64,000 nucleotides of DNA from JAZKDW01 sp040387375 (GCA_040387375.1 JAZKDW010000011.1:62001-126000), one strand, 5' to 3'. Shown: positions 18,021 to 26,969, counted from the first letter of the stretch. Notes: generated from the letters alone by a model not told the origin. Made by a program: numbers and translations.

Positions 18021-18788
18021 TTACACTTTCCAAGGCGCTTTGCCGGACTGCCACATCTCTTCCAGATGCATCTTGTCACGCAGTGTATCCATCGGCTGCC
18101 AGAAGCCGTGATGAAAATAGGCGTTCAGGTGCCCTTCCCGTGCGAGCTTTTCCATTGGCCCTTTTTCCCACGTGGTGCTGTCATCATCAATATAATCGAT
18201 TACTTTTGGCGAAAGAACAAAAAAACCGCCGTTGATCCAGGCGCCATCACCTTGCGGTTTTTCCTGAAAGCTGTTGATGCGGTTACCATCAAGGTTGAGC
18301 GCGCCAAACCGGCCTGGCGGCTGCGTGGCGGTGATTGTAGCGAGCTTGCCATGGCTTTTATGGAATTTGATCAACGCACCTATATCAATGTCACTCACAC
18401 CGTCACCATAAGTAAAACAAAAATTTTCATCATCCTGCAGATATTGCCGAACACGCTTAAGTCGGCCACCTGTCATGGTTTCATCGCCGGTATCGACAAG
18501 TGTCACTTTCCACGGTTCGGCACTGCGCGCATGGACTTCCATTTCATTCTTTTGCATATCAAAGGTGACGTCCGAGGTATGCAGGAAATAATTTGCAAAA
18601 TATTCCTTAATTACATATCCCTTGTAACCACAACAAATGACAAAATCGTTGATGCCATGTGCGGAATAACTCTTCATGATGTGCCAGAGAATCGGCTTGC
18701 CGCCAATTTCCACCATCGGCTTTGGCTTGACGGTGGTTTCTTCACTAAGGCGTGTACCTAGTCCGCCTGCGAGGATGACTGCTTTCAT
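18021..18788 (-). CDS. rfbF: Glucose-1-phosphate cytidylyltransferase
   Basis: Makes CDP-glucose from glucose-1-phosphate and CTP, opening the CDP-deoxysugar branch. KAVILAGGLGTRLSEET is the nucleotidyltransferase signature, KPMVEIGGKPILWHIM follows, and FCFTYGDGVSDI holds the metal-binding Asp. About 255 residues, the usual length. The ATG at 18786-18788 (MKAVIL) is chosen as it matches the family; an ATG 9 bases upstream is also in frame. It is the first gene of the rfbFGH group. The preceding 153 bases hold a perfect 14-base palindrome at 18927-18940. Confidence 0.94.
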   Translation of the reverse strand: MKAVILAGGLGTRLSEETTVKPKPMVEIGGKPILWHIMKSYSAHGINDFVICCGYKGYVIKEYFANYFLHTSDVTFDMQKNEMEVHARSAEPWKVTLVDTGDETMTGGRLKRVRQYLQDDENFCFTYGDGVSDIDIGALIKFHKSHGKLATITATQPPGRFGALNLDGNRINSFQEKPQGDGAWINGGFFVLSPKVIDYIDDDSTTWEKGPMEKLAREGHLNAYFHHGFWQPMDTLRDKMHLEEMWQSGKAPWKV

Positions 18789-18926
18789 TTTTTCCATTCC
18801 AATTCTTGTGAGTCGAACATGATCAGCTTTCGACCTCTTTCCAATACGTAGAGTGTGCCGACTGGAATTGCCCGATTCTTAAAGAATCTGCAGAACGACT
18901 TGATTTAATTCGTTTGCAATACGTAC

Positions 18927-18940
18927 AACCAACGTTGGTT
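18927..18940. promoter_or_regulatory. Perfect 14-base palindrome between the MarR-type gene and rfbF
   Basis: AACCAACGTTGGTT is fully self-complementary and sits just after the stop codon of the MarR-type regulator gene and about 140 bases before rfbF. It has no T-run on either side, so it is a poor intrinsic terminator, and it could equally be an operator. The assignment is tentative. Confidence 0.35.
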
Positions 18941-18941
18941 C

Positions 18942-19310
18942 TCAGCGACAATTTCGCGCGTTATCTGCAGCTTGAATCTGAGCGACTTCTCGCTGCAAAT
19001 TAATTATCTCTTCCTGCAAGGCTTCATATTCTGCCATCTTGAATTTAAGAAACCGGAGTGTCATACGTGCCTTTTCTTCGACGCCAGTTGGAGTGATCAA
19101 ATAAATGTATCCTCGCTTGTTTTGACTATCGTGAAAATTATTCGCCTTTATCAAACCTTTTTCGACGAGGGCTTTAAGGCAATAATTTGCCTTTCCAAGA
19201 CTGACTCCTAACTCTTTTGCCAATTCCCGCTGGCTAATTTCAGGCTTCGCTTCGAGCCGTTTCAATATCCGGTAGCGGTATTCTTCATTCAATGCTGTGA
19301 TTAAAGCCAT
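18942..19310 (-). CDS. EPS-associated MarR-type transcriptional regulator
   Basis: A 122-residue winged-helix regulator. The segment YRYRILKRLEAKPEISQREL and ELGVSLGKANYCLKALVEKG form the helix-turn-helix with its recognition helix, and NKRGYIYLITPTGVEEKARM is the wing; the C-terminal third is a coiled coil (EYEALQEEIINLQREVAQ) likely used to dimerise. This form closely fits the small MarR family found beside exopolysaccharide and O-antigen clusters in proteobacteria. It sits between the GDP-fucose and CDP-sugar groups, in the same direction. An inverted repeat over its predicted start site suggests it represses itself. Confidence 0.85.
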   Translation of the reverse strand: MALITALNEEYRYRILKRLEAKPEISQRELAKELGVSLGKANYCLKALVEKGLIKANNFHDSQNKRGYIYLITPTGVEEKARMTLRFLKFKMAEYEALQEEIINLQREVAQIQAADNARNCR

Positions 19311-19358
19311 GATTCGAATTTTTTATTTGCCATCGAGTGTTCACAACCAGCAGTCGCG

Positions 19359-19379
19359 ATTGTTCAACAATTGAACAAT
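19359..19379. promoter_or_regulatory. Inverted repeat, candidate operator of the MarR-type regulator
   Basis: ATTGTTCA and TGAACAAT are perfect 8-base inverted arms with a 5-base spacer, about 50-70 bases before the regulator start codon. The arm size and spacing suit a dimeric winged-helix repressor. It lies directly downstream of a plausible -10 element, where binding would block transcription. Binding is inferred. Confidence 0.5.
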
Positions 19380-19384
19380 AAAGT

Positions 19385-19413
19385 ATTTAACCATCTTTTT
19401 AACTTACCATCAA
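19385..19413 (-). promoter_or_regulatory. Candidate sigma-70 promoter of the MarR-type regulator
   Basis: On the minus strand a TTGATG -35 hexamer (19408-19413) and a TTAAAT -10 hexamer (19385-19390) are 17 bases apart. Each matches the consensus at four of six positions. The inverted repeat at 19359-19379 would cover the start site. The rest of the 19311-19546 spacer is AT-rich with no gene. Confidence 0.35.
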
Positions 19414-19546
19414 GGAAAAGAGCGTTCGAAACGGGAATGCTCTATTGACAGCTAGTGATTAGGAGATTTTCTGGTGAGATATATAAGAACATCGCGAATC
19501 GCCTCAGCTACAGCAATACTTGTTCGTGAACGGCAAAACGCGTACC

Positions 19547-20488
19547 TCAACGCGATGCTTCACTTAAGTAACTCCGATATGTACTCTCGATTCCGGCTGT
19601 CAATCCAACTTTCGCTGTCCAGCCTTTTTTCGCCAATTTCGAAACATCCAGCAACTTTCTTGGCGTGCCATCGGGCTTGCTGGCATCGAACTCGATCTCG
19701 CCTTCAAATCCAACCACTTGCATGATGGTTTCCGCAAGCTCCCGAATCGTGACATCCGTCCCAGTACCGACATTAAACAATCCGTCGTCAACGCCTGTCT
19801 CCATCACGAACACGCAAGCATCCGCCATGTCATCCACATACAGGAACTCGCGCATGGGTTTCCCCGAGCCCCACACAACAAGCTTTTTATCGCCGCGCAC
19901 CTTGGCTTCATGCGCCTTCCTGAGTAAGGCTGGCAGAACATGACTGTTATTGAGATCGAAATTATCGTTCGGACCGTACAGGTTGGTCGGCATTACACTG
20001 ACAAACCGTGTGCCGTATTGCCGGTTGAACGACTCGCATAATTTGACGCCGGCGATCTTCGCAATCGCGTACGGCTCATTAGTTTGCTCCAGCGGACCGG
20101 TCAACAAATATTCTTCCTTGATCGGCTGCGGGCAGTCACGCGGGTAAATACAGGACGATCCCAGAAACATCAGGCCCTTGACCTCTGCCTGCTGCGCGGC
20201 ATGAATGATATTGGCTTCCATCATCAGGTTTTGATAGATGAAGTCGGCCCGGTAAATATTATTGGCCTGTATGCCACCCACCTTGGCCGCAGCAAGAAAA
20301 ACATAATCAGGCTTTTCCTGCCTGAAAAAATCCTGCACCGCCGTCTGCTCTGTCAGATCAAGTTCGGCATGGGTGCGCGTCAGAATATTGGTATAACCGC
20401 CGCCAGTCAGGCGACGAACGATGGCGGATCCCACCATGCCGCGATGGCCAGCTACATAGATCCTGGCATTTTTTTCGATGATCGGCAT
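19547..20488 (-). CDS. fcl: GDP-L-fucose synthase
   Basis: Epimerises and reduces GDP-4-keto-6-deoxymannose to GDP-L-fucose with NADPH. The 313-residue protein has YVAGHRGMVGSAIVRRL (cofactor motif), FLGSSCIYPRDC and YAIAKIAGVKLCE (Ser-Tyr-Lys triad) and SVMPTNLYGPNDNF, all hallmarks of Fcl/WcaG. It follows gmd with 2 bases between stop and start, as in most GDP-fucose operons. Its product is the expected donor of the GT10 and GT11 enzymes in this locus. Confidence 0.95.
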   Translation of the reverse strand: MPIIEKNARIYVAGHRGMVGSAIVRRLTGGGYTNILTRTHAELDLTEQTAVQDFFRQEKPDYVFLAAAKVGGIQANNIYRADFIYQNLMMEANIIHAAQQAEVKGLMFLGSSCIYPRDCPQPIKEEYLLTGPLEQTNEPYAIAKIAGVKLCESFNRQYGTRFVSVMPTNLYGPNDNFDLNNSHVLPALLRKAHEAKVRGDKKLVVWGSGKPMREFLYVDDMADACVFVMETGVDDGLFNVGTGTDVTIRELAETIMQVVGFEGEIEFDASKPDGTPRKLLDVSKLAKKGWTAKVGLTAGIESTYRSYLSEASR

Positions 20489-20490
20489 GT

Positions 20491-21576
20491 TTATTCGCGG
20501 CGATCCAAAACACTGTAACCATGACGCCGGACCAGTTCGTCCCGTTCGGCCGCTTTCAGATCTTCCCGCACCATCTCGGCGACCAGCTCATGGAATGTGG
20601 TTTTTGGCGTCCATCCCAGTTTGGTCTTGGCTTTGGTCGCGTCGCCCAACAAAGTCTCGACTTCCGCTGGACGGAAATAACGCGGATCGATGGCTACGAT
20701 GACCTTGCCGTTCGCGTCGAGTCCTTTTTCTTCCAGGCCTTCTCCCTGCCACTCGATGCTGATGCCAATTTCCTTGGCGGCGGCATTGATGAAATCACGC
20801 ACGCTATATTGGACGCCGGTCGCGATGACGAAATCTTCGGCTACATCCTGCTGCAGCATCAGCCATTGCATCTCGACGTAATCACGGGCGTGACCCCAGT
20901 CACGCTTGGCGTTCAGGTTGCCCAGATAGACACACTCTTGCAAGCCTAGCTTGATACGGGCCAGCGCGCGCGTGATCTTGCGGGTAACGAAGGTTTCGCC
21001 GCGAATCGGGCTTTCATGATTGAAAAGGATGCCGTTGCATGCATAGATGCCATAGGCTTCGCGATAATTGACCGTAATCCAGTAGGCATACAGCTTGGCA
21101 ACCGCGTACGGGCTACGAGGATAAAACGGGGTTGTCTCTTTTTGCGGGGTTTCCTGCACCAGGCCATACAGCTCGGAAGTCGACGCCTGATAGAAGCGGG
21201 ATTTTTTCTCCAGCCCGAGAATGCGGATGGCTTCGAGGATGCGTAGTGAACCAAGCGCATCGGAATTGGCCGTATACTCCGGCTCTTCGAACGACACCGC
21301 AACGTGGCTTTGGGCCGCAAGGTTATAGATTTCATCAGGCTGGACCGCCTGAATGATCCGGATCAGACTGGTCGAATCGGTCAGATCGCCGTGATGCAGC
21401 TTGAAGCGCACATTCGATTCGTGAGGATCTTGATACAGGTGGTCGATGCGATCCGTATTAATCAGGGAGGTGCGGCGCTTGATGCCGTGAACCTCATACC
21501 CTTTTGATAACAACAGTTCAGCGAGATAAGCGCCGTCCTGCCCGGTAACGCCTGTGATCAATGCTACTTTAGTCAT
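20491..21576 (-). CDS. gmd: GDP-mannose 4,6-dehydratase
   Basis: Converts GDP-D-mannose to GDP-4-keto-6-deoxymannose. ALITGVTGQDGAYLAELLL is the distinctive N-terminus of the family, RRTSLINTDRIDHL and YQASTSELYGLVQE contain conserved substrate residues, and YAVAKLYAYW holds the catalytic Tyr and Lys. At 361 residues it has the normal length. It lies between manC, which makes its substrate, and fcl, which uses its product. Confidence 0.96.
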   Translation of the reverse strand: MTKVALITGVTGQDGAYLAELLLSKGYEVHGIKRRTSLINTDRIDHLYQDPHESNVRFKLHHGDLTDSTSLIRIIQAVQPDEIYNLAAQSHVAVSFEEPEYTANSDALGSLRILEAIRILGLEKKSRFYQASTSELYGLVQETPQKETTPFYPRSPYAVAKLYAYWITVNYREAYGIYACNGILFNHESPIRGETFVTRKITRALARIKLGLQECVYLGNLNAKRDWGHARDYVEMQWLMLQQDVAEDFVIATGVQYSVRDFINAAAKEIGISIEWQGEGLEEKGLDANGKVIVAIDPRYFRPAEVETLLGDATKAKTKLGWTPKTTFHELVAEMVREDLKAAERDELVRRHGYSVLDRRE

Positions 21577-21635
21577 TCATGTTCCTTTTGATTTCAACAT
21601 CTTGATGCGCTACCACTTCGGGCTGCCCCGATGTT

Positions 21636-23033
21636 TCAAGTCCGCCCATAATTATCCGTAAACCGCACAATATCATCCTCACCCAGATAACTCCCGCACT
21701 GCACCTCAATCATCACCAGATCCAGGATGCCCGGATTCTGCAGCCGGTGTGTGGCCCCGATCGGGATATAGGTGGACTGATTCGGACTGACCAGCGTTGT
21801 GGTCGAGTCGATCGTCACATTCGCCGCACCCGACACCACCACCCAATGTTCGCTGCGATGATGATGCATCTGCAAGGACAGCGATTGCCCCGGTTTGACG
21901 ATGATGCGTTTTATCTTGAAGCTCGGACCGTCTTCCAGCACGGTGTAGGTTCCCCAGGGCCGGGCGACGGTGCGATGCAGCTTGTAGATGTCGTTGCCGG
22001 TTTCTTTCAGCAAGCCGACCACTTTGCGCACTTCCTGGCTCTTGCTCTTGTCGGCGACCAGCAAGGCGTCCGGCGTGTCGATGATGATCAGGTTGTTCAG
22101 CCCGATCGCGGCGACCAGCCGGTCCTGGCTTTCAATGTGGGTGTTCTGGCTGTCTATCACGATGCTCTGGCCAGTCGTGGTATTGCCGTCCTTGTCTGCC
22201 TGCAGCGCATCCGATACGGCGCTCCATGAACCGATGTCGCTCCAGCCGAAATCGCCGGGAATGACCGCGATGTTTTTCGCTTTTTCCATCACGGCATAAT
22301 CGATGGAGATATTTTCCAGTTCGGCAAAGGCTGACTTCAATTCGGTGCGGTCGCCATCGGCTTCACAGCGTTCCCATACCGCTTTTGCAGCGCTGAGAAG
22401 CGCGGGCGCGTGCAGTGCGAGCGCTTCCAGCATGGCGCTGGCCTTGAAGCAGAATATGCCGCTGTTCCAGGCGTAATTGCCTTGGGCGATATAGGTTTGC
22501 GCGGTTGCCAGATCGGGTTTTTCCACAAACCGGCGCACGGTATTGGCGTGAGGATTGATGACCTCGCCCATTTCGATATAACCGAAGCCGGTTTCCGGCA
22601 CAGTGGCGCGGATGCCGAACAGCACCAGCTGGCCGTCTTCGGCCAGCACTTCTGCCTGCTGCACGGCGGTGATGAATGCCGGCCTGTCGGTAATCAGATG
22701 ATCGGCCGGCATCACCAGCAGGCAAGGGTCGCCGTGCTGCTGCGCCCATAAGGCGGCCAGGGCAATCGCCGGCGCCGTATTGCGCCCGGTCGGCTCGAGC
22801 AGGTAATGCGGTTTGGCGGGCTGATCGGCCAGTTCATCGCGCGACAGGAAATAATAGTCGCGGTTGGTAATGATCAGCGGCGCCCTGCCGGTGGCGGCCG
22901 TGGCGCGCTCATGGGTCTGGGTAAGCAGGCTCTTGCCGCCACCGATACGCATGAATGGTTTCGGATGGGACTCGCGTGAAACGGGCCACAGTCGGGTACC
23001 GGCTCCGCCGGAAAGTATGATTGGAATCAACAT
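21636..23033 (-). CDS. manC: Mannose-1-phosphate guanylyltransferase / mannose-6-phosphate isomerase
   Basis: Bifunctional enzyme making GDP-mannose; the second activity supplies mannose-6-phosphate. N-terminal nucleotidyltransferase domain: PIILSGGAGTRLWPVSRE and MPADHLI. C-terminal cupin domain from about residue 350: RPWGTYTVLEDG, KPGQSLSLQMHHHRSEHW and the late PNQSTYIPIGATHRL, which carry the metal site of the type II isomerase. Length 465, as in CpsB/AlgA. It stands at the head of the GDP-fucose group, 59 bases before gmd. Confidence 0.95.
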   Translation of the reverse strand: MLIPIILSGGAGTRLWPVSRESHPKPFMRIGGGKSLLTQTHERATAATGRAPLIITNRDYYFLSRDELADQPAKPHYLLEPTGRNTAPAIALAALWAQQHGDPCLLVMPADHLITDRPAFITAVQQAEVLAEDGQLVLFGIRATVPETGFGYIEMGEVINPHANTVRRFVEKPDLATAQTYIAQGNYAWNSGIFCFKASAMLEALALHAPALLSAAKAVWERCEADGDRTELKSAFAELENISIDYAVMEKAKNIAVIPGDFGWSDIGSWSAVSDALQADKDGNTTTGQSIVIDSQNTHIESQDRLVAAIGLNNLIIIDTPDALLVADKSKSQEVRKVVGLLKETGNDIYKLHRTVARPWGTYTVLEDGPSFKIKRIIVKPGQSLSLQMHHHRSEHWVVVSGAANVTIDSTTTLVSPNQSTYIPIGATHRLQNPGILDLVMIEVQCGSYLGEDDIVRFTDNYGRT

Positions 23034-23102
23034 AGGGCGTTATTTTAAGTTGTTTGTTTAAATTAATGAGAAACCGGATCAAAACTTTTTAATTGGGCAA
23101 TA

Positions 23103-23975
23103 TTACCGGCTTTGGCAGAGCGCCAGTGCGCTTTCCCACTCGGGCAAACCACAGAATGTGCTGATCAGCCGTTCGCACGACATCACGGAATAGCCGGGCC
23201 GTCTGGCCGGTGTCGGGAAATCCTGTGTGCCGATGGCGGTGACGACGGTTTTGTCGACGATCGAAGGATGTTGCAGGATGGCCTCGGCAAACCCATGCCA
23301 TGTCGTCTGGCCCTGCGCGGTCAGATGATACAGGCCGGACCTTTCCCGCCACCAATCCACGCTGTGTCGTGCCCCCCTGCCCTGCGCGACGATGTGCGCG
23401 GTGGTGTCGGCGATGGTGCGGCACCAGGTCGGCGCGCCATGCTGGTCGCTGACGATGCGCAGTTCGTCCCGCTCCTGCGCCAGCCTCATCACCGTCAGCA
23501 GAAAATTCTTACCGCGCATGCCATACACCCAGCTGGTGCGCAGGATCAGGTGCGGTATGCCGGCCGCCTGGATCGCCTGTTCGCCGGCCAGTTTGCTGCG
23601 GCCGTAGACATTGATCGGGCCGGTGGCGTCGTCTTCCGTGTACGGCCTGGTGCTGGCGCCGTCGAACACGTAGTCGGTCGAATAATGAATCATTACGCCA
23701 CCAAGCTTGCGCAGTTCTTCGGCCATCACTGCAGGCGCTTCGGCATTGATGCGCAGCGCCAGCGCCGCTTCGCGCTCGGCCTGGTCGACTGCGGTATAAG
23801 CGGCGGCGTTGACCAGCAGATCCGGTTTGACGGTGCGGATGACATCACGCACCTGGTCCAGATTTGCCAGATCCATCTGCGACCGGTCCAGCGCAATGAT
23901 TTCTCCCAGTCCCTGCAGGCTGCGCTCCAGTTCATGACCGACCTGGCCGGTTTTGCCGGTGATGACGATCTTCAT
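23103..23975 (-). CDS. rfbD: dTDP-4-dehydrorhamnose reductase
   Basis: Last step of dTDP-L-rhamnose synthesis, NAD(P)H-dependent reduction of the 4-keto group. About 290 residues: IVITGKTGQVGHELERSL, VNAAAYTAVDQAE, HYSTDYVFDG and YGRSKLAGEQ (catalytic Tyr and Lys) are all present. The ATG at 23973-23975 overlaps the rfbC stop (ATGA); longer in-frame extensions upstream overlap rfbC and lack family similarity. It closes the rfbB-A-C-D operon. Confidence 0.95.
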   Translation of the reverse strand: MKIVITGKTGQVGHELERSLQGLGEIIALDRSQMDLANLDQVRDVIRTVKPDLLVNAAAYTAVDQAEREAALALRINAEAPAVMAEELRKLGGVMIHYSTDYVFDGASTRPYTEDDATGPINVYGRSKLAGEQAIQAAGIPHLILRTSWVYGMRGKNFLLTVMRLAQERDELRIVSDQHGAPTWCRTIADTTAHIVAQGRGARHSVDWWRERSGLYHLTAQGQTTWHGFAEAILQHPSIVDKTVVTAIGTQDFPTPARRPGYSVMSCERLISTFCGLPEWESALALCQSR

Positions 23976-24523
23976 GCAAAAACCTCGGCATCGGCCAGCA
24001 GCACGGCGTTCATGTCCTTCCCGGACAGTATGGGCGCCGCGACGAGCGGCCACTCGATGCCGATTGCGGGATCGTTCCACAGGATCGAACGTTCATGTTC
24101 AGGCGCCCAGTAATCGGTGGTCTTGTACAGGAACTCGGCCGTGTCGCTGGTGACCAGGAAACCGTGCGCAAATCCCTCGGGGATCCACATCTGGCGCTTG
24201 TTGGCGGCGGACAGGGTCACGCCCACCCACTGCCCGAAGGTGGCGGCGCTTTTGCGCAGGTCGACGGCGACGTCGAACACTTCGCCCGCCACCACCCGCA
24301 CCAGTTTGCCTTGCGGCTGCCGGATCTGGTAATGCAGGCCACGCAGCACGTTCTGGCCGGAGCGCGAATGGTTGTCCTGCACGAAGCGCGTCGCCTGGGG
24401 GCGGCCGGTCATTTCCATGAACAGGCGCTCGTTGAAACTCTCGTAAAAAAACCCGCGCTCATCGCCGAACACGGTGGGTTCGATGACAAGGACTTCAGGG
24501 ATAGACGTGGCAATGATTTTCAT
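23972..24523 (-). CDS. rfbC: dTDP-4-dehydrorhamnose 3,5-epimerase
   Basis: Epimerises C3 and C5 of dTDP-4-keto-6-deoxyglucose. The cupin-like protein of 183 residues has DERGFFYESFNER, the catalytic His in RGLHYQ, FDVAVDLRKSSATFG-like conserved core (here with SAATFG) and IPEGFAHGFLV. The ATG at 24521-24523 lies 2 bases after the rfbA stop; a TTG two codons upstream is possible but less likely. Tight spacing on both sides indicates co-transcription. Confidence 0.95.
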   Translation of the reverse strand: MKIIATSIPEVLVIEPTVFGDERGFFYESFNERLFMEMTGRPQATRFVQDNHSRSGQNVLRGLHYQIRQPQGKLVRVVAGEVFDVAVDLRKSAATFGQWVGVTLSAANKRQMWIPEGFAHGFLVTSDTAEFLYKTTDYWAPEHERSILWNDPAIGIEWPLVAAPILSGKDMNAVLLADAEVFA

Positions 24524-24525
24524 AT

Positions 24526-25431
24526 TCAAAAAATTTTATCCTGAAGAATTTGCAGCAGGTAGCGGCCGTAGCCATTTTTCTTCAAGGGTTCTGCGAGGTT
24601 TTCCAGTTGCGTGGCGGTGATGTAGCCCTTGCGGTAGGCAATCTCTTCCGGACAGGCGACTTTCAGGCCCTGGCGTTTTTCAATGGTGGCGATGAATTGC
24701 GCGGCATCGAGCAGCGACTCATGGGTGCCGGTGTCGAGCCATGCCATGCCTCGTCCCATCACTTCGACATTGAGCTCGTTGCGTTCGAGATAAATGCGAT
24801 TGACGTCGGTGATTTCCAGCTCGCCGCGGGCCGAGGGCCGAATGCTGGCGGCGATGTCGCACACCTGCTTATCATAAAAATACAAGCCGGTGACGGCGTA
24901 GCTGGATTTTGGCACCGCCGGTTTTTCCTCGATGCTGATGGCCCGCCGCTGCGCATCGAAATCCACCACGCCGTACCGTTCGGGATCCTGTACATGATAG
25001 GCAAACACGGTGGCGCCGTCCTGCTGCGCGCACGCTAGCCGCAGCTTGGTATCGAACTCATGTCCGTAATAGATGTTATCGCCGAGGATCAGTACCGACG
25101 GTTCATTCCGGACAAATTCGCGGCCGATGATGAATGCCTGCGCCAGGCCATCCGGCGACGGCTGCACCGCATAGCTGATATTGATGCCCCACTGGCTGCC
25201 GTCACCCAGCAGTTCGCTGAAGCGCGGCGTATCCTGCGGTGTTGAAATCAGCAGGATGTCGCGTATGCCGGCCAGCATCAGCGTCGTCAGCGGGTAATAA
25301 ATCATCGGCTTGTCGTAGACCGGCAGCAGTTGCTTCGATACCGATGTGGTGACCGGATAAAGCCGCGTGCCGGAACCGCCGGCCAGGATGATGCCCCGGC
25401 GGCCCGTACCCTGTGGCTGTGTTGTGTTCAT
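24526..25431 (-). CDS. rfbA: Glucose-1-phosphate thymidylyltransferase
   Basis: Makes dTDP-glucose from dTTP and glucose-1-phosphate, the first and feedback-controlled step of the rhamnose pathway. About 301 residues with GIILAGGSGTRLYPVT, SKQLLPVYDKPMIYYPL and LILGDNIYYG. The ATG at 25429-25431 overlaps the rfbB stop (ATGA). An extended frame of 33 further codons exists upstream but lies within rfbB and has no counterpart in the family. Confidence 0.96.
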   Translation of the reverse strand: MNTTQPQGTGRRGIILAGGSGTRLYPVTTSVSKQLLPVYDKPMIYYPLTTLMLAGIRDILLISTPQDTPRFSELLGDGSQWGINISYAVQPSPDGLAQAFIIGREFVRNEPSVLILGDNIYYGHEFDTKLRLACAQQDGATVFAYHVQDPERYGVVDFDAQRRAISIEEKPAVPKSSYAVTGLYFYDKQVCDIAASIRPSARGELEITDVNRIYLERNELNVEVMGRGMAWLDTGTHESLLDAAQFIATIEKRQGLKVACPEEIAYRKGYITATQLENLAEPLKKNGYGRYLLQILQDKIF

Positions 25432-26498
25432 GCGTGCTCTCCGTCTCGTTTGCTGTAGTTCTGATCCAGCCAGTGCAGATAGCCGCCGGACTGTACATTG
25501 CGCACCCAATCCTGGTTGTCGAGATACCACTGCACGGTTTTGCGGATGCCGGTATCGAAGGTCTCGGCCGGTTTCCAGCCGAGTTCGCGTTCGATCTTGC
25601 GCGCATCAATCGCATAACGCCAGTCGTGGCCGGGACGGTCGGTCACGTAGGTGATCTGCTCGCGGTAGGAATCTTTTTTGGGGGCCAGCTTGTCGAGGAT
25701 GTCGCACAGCGTGTGGACGACTTCCAGGTTGGTTTTTTCATTCCAGCCGCCGATGTTATAGGTTTCGCCCGGCCTGCCGCCCGCCAGCACCCGGCATATC
25801 GCGCTGCAGTGATCGCTCACATAGAGCCAGTCGCGCACTTGCTGTCCATCGCCGTACACCGGCAAGGGTTTGCCGCCGAGCGCATTGGCAATGATCAGCG
25901 GGATCAGTTTTTCCGGGAAGTGGTAACGGCCGTAGTTATTGGAGCAATTGGTCGTCAGCGTCGGCAAGCCGTAGGTGTGGTGATAGGCGCGCACCAGATG
26001 GTCAGCGGCGGCCTTGGACGCCGAATAGGGGCTGTTAGGCGCATAGGGGGTGGTTTCCGAAAACGGCGCGTCGCCGGGTCCGAGCGTGCCATACACTTCA
26101 TCGGTCGATACATGCAAAAAGCGGAAGGTGTCATGTTCGGCTTGCGCCAGGCCGGCCCACCAGGTGCGCGTGGCTTCCAGCAAACTGAAGGTGCCGTTCA
26201 CATTGGTCGTGACGAAGGCGCCGGGGGAATGGATCGAACGGTCAACATGGCTTTCAGCGGCAAAATGCACGATTGCCCGCGGTTGATGGCGCGTCAGCAA
26301 TGACGTTATCAACGCGGTGTCGCAGATATCGCCTTTCACAAAAACATGCCGCGGGTCTTTCAATACGCTCGCGAGATTGTTGAGATTGCCTGCATACGTC
26401 AACTTGTCAATATTGATGACCGGCTCGTCGGATTGCGCAAGCCAGTCGAGCACGAAATTGGAACCTATAAACCCGGCTCCGCCAGTGACAAGAATCAT
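25428..26498 (-). CDS. rfbB: dTDP-glucose 4,6-dehydratase
   Basis: Converts dTDP-glucose to dTDP-4-keto-6-deoxyglucose. About 356 residues: ILVTGGAGFIGSNFV, FAAESHVDRSI, STDEVYG (catalytic Asp-Glu after Thr) and YSASKAAADHLVRAYH (Tyr-x3-Lys). The ATG at 26496-26498 has AGGA about 7 bases upstream and fits the usual N-terminus; a longer frame adds 11 residues. It is the first gene of the rhamnose operon and the right end of the polysaccharide locus. Confidence 0.96.
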   Translation of the reverse strand: MILVTGGAGFIGSNFVLDWLAQSDEPVINIDKLTYAGNLNNLASVLKDPRHVFVKGDICDTALITSLLTRHQPRAIVHFAAESHVDRSIHSPGAFVTTNVNGTFSLLEATRTWWAGLAQAEHDTFRFLHVSTDEVYGTLGPGDAPFSETTPYAPNSPYSASKAAADHLVRAYHHTYGLPTLTTNCSNNYGRYHFPEKLIPLIIANALGGKPLPVYGDGQQVRDWLYVSDHCSAICRVLAGGRPGETYNIGGWNEKTNLEVVHTLCDILDKLAPKKDSYREQITYVTDRPGHDWRYAIDARKIERELGWKPAETFDTGIRKTVQWYLDNQDWVRNVQSGGYLHWLDQNYSKRDGEHA

Positions 26499-26969
26499 TC
26501 GATCATCCTGAAGACAATTAATAGGGAGCAAATGATCAATTTTAAAGGGAAAAGCAAGCCTGGCCCACGATGTTGATCATTACCCGGGGAATTCGCTGGA
26601 AAAATCCTGATTGTTGTCATGGGGTTTGGTGCGGGCATTATCGGGTGTTTTGCGATTTATTAATCGTTGGATCGTGAAGTTCAGGTTTCTCGGTCCGGCT
26701 CGTGACTTCTTTCTGTTCTCCCCTCGTAGCTAATCAATCACGGTACAAACTCAACCGCCACCATGGAAAGTGTCGCTTCTTTGTGTATTGGCCACAATAT
26801 TATCTAAATGACATTATATTTACTGTTACTCTCCCTTCAGGCCATAAAGTTGTCTTTTTATAATTAATCTTGACCTGACACCTGCGGCTGCACCAACGGA
26901 CGGCTGACAAAAAGATGCAGACAACAATTGCAACGCGGTGGCCGGAGTCACCATTACTGGGAGAGGCAC
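26499..26969. other. Intergenic region between divergent rfbB and the RHS/Ig gene
   Basis: About 470 bases with no convincing gene. It is AT-rich around 26770-26880 and must hold the promoters of the two divergent units. A TATAAT-like box lies near 26857-26862, but I see no well-spaced -35 for it. The change from the sugar locus to the accessory RHS region falls here. Confidence 0.5.

Noticed and set aside
26499..26969. Small protein or RNA gene in the rfbB-RHS spacer
   Set aside because: Only short frames without ribosome binding sites, and no clear RNA fold or terminator.
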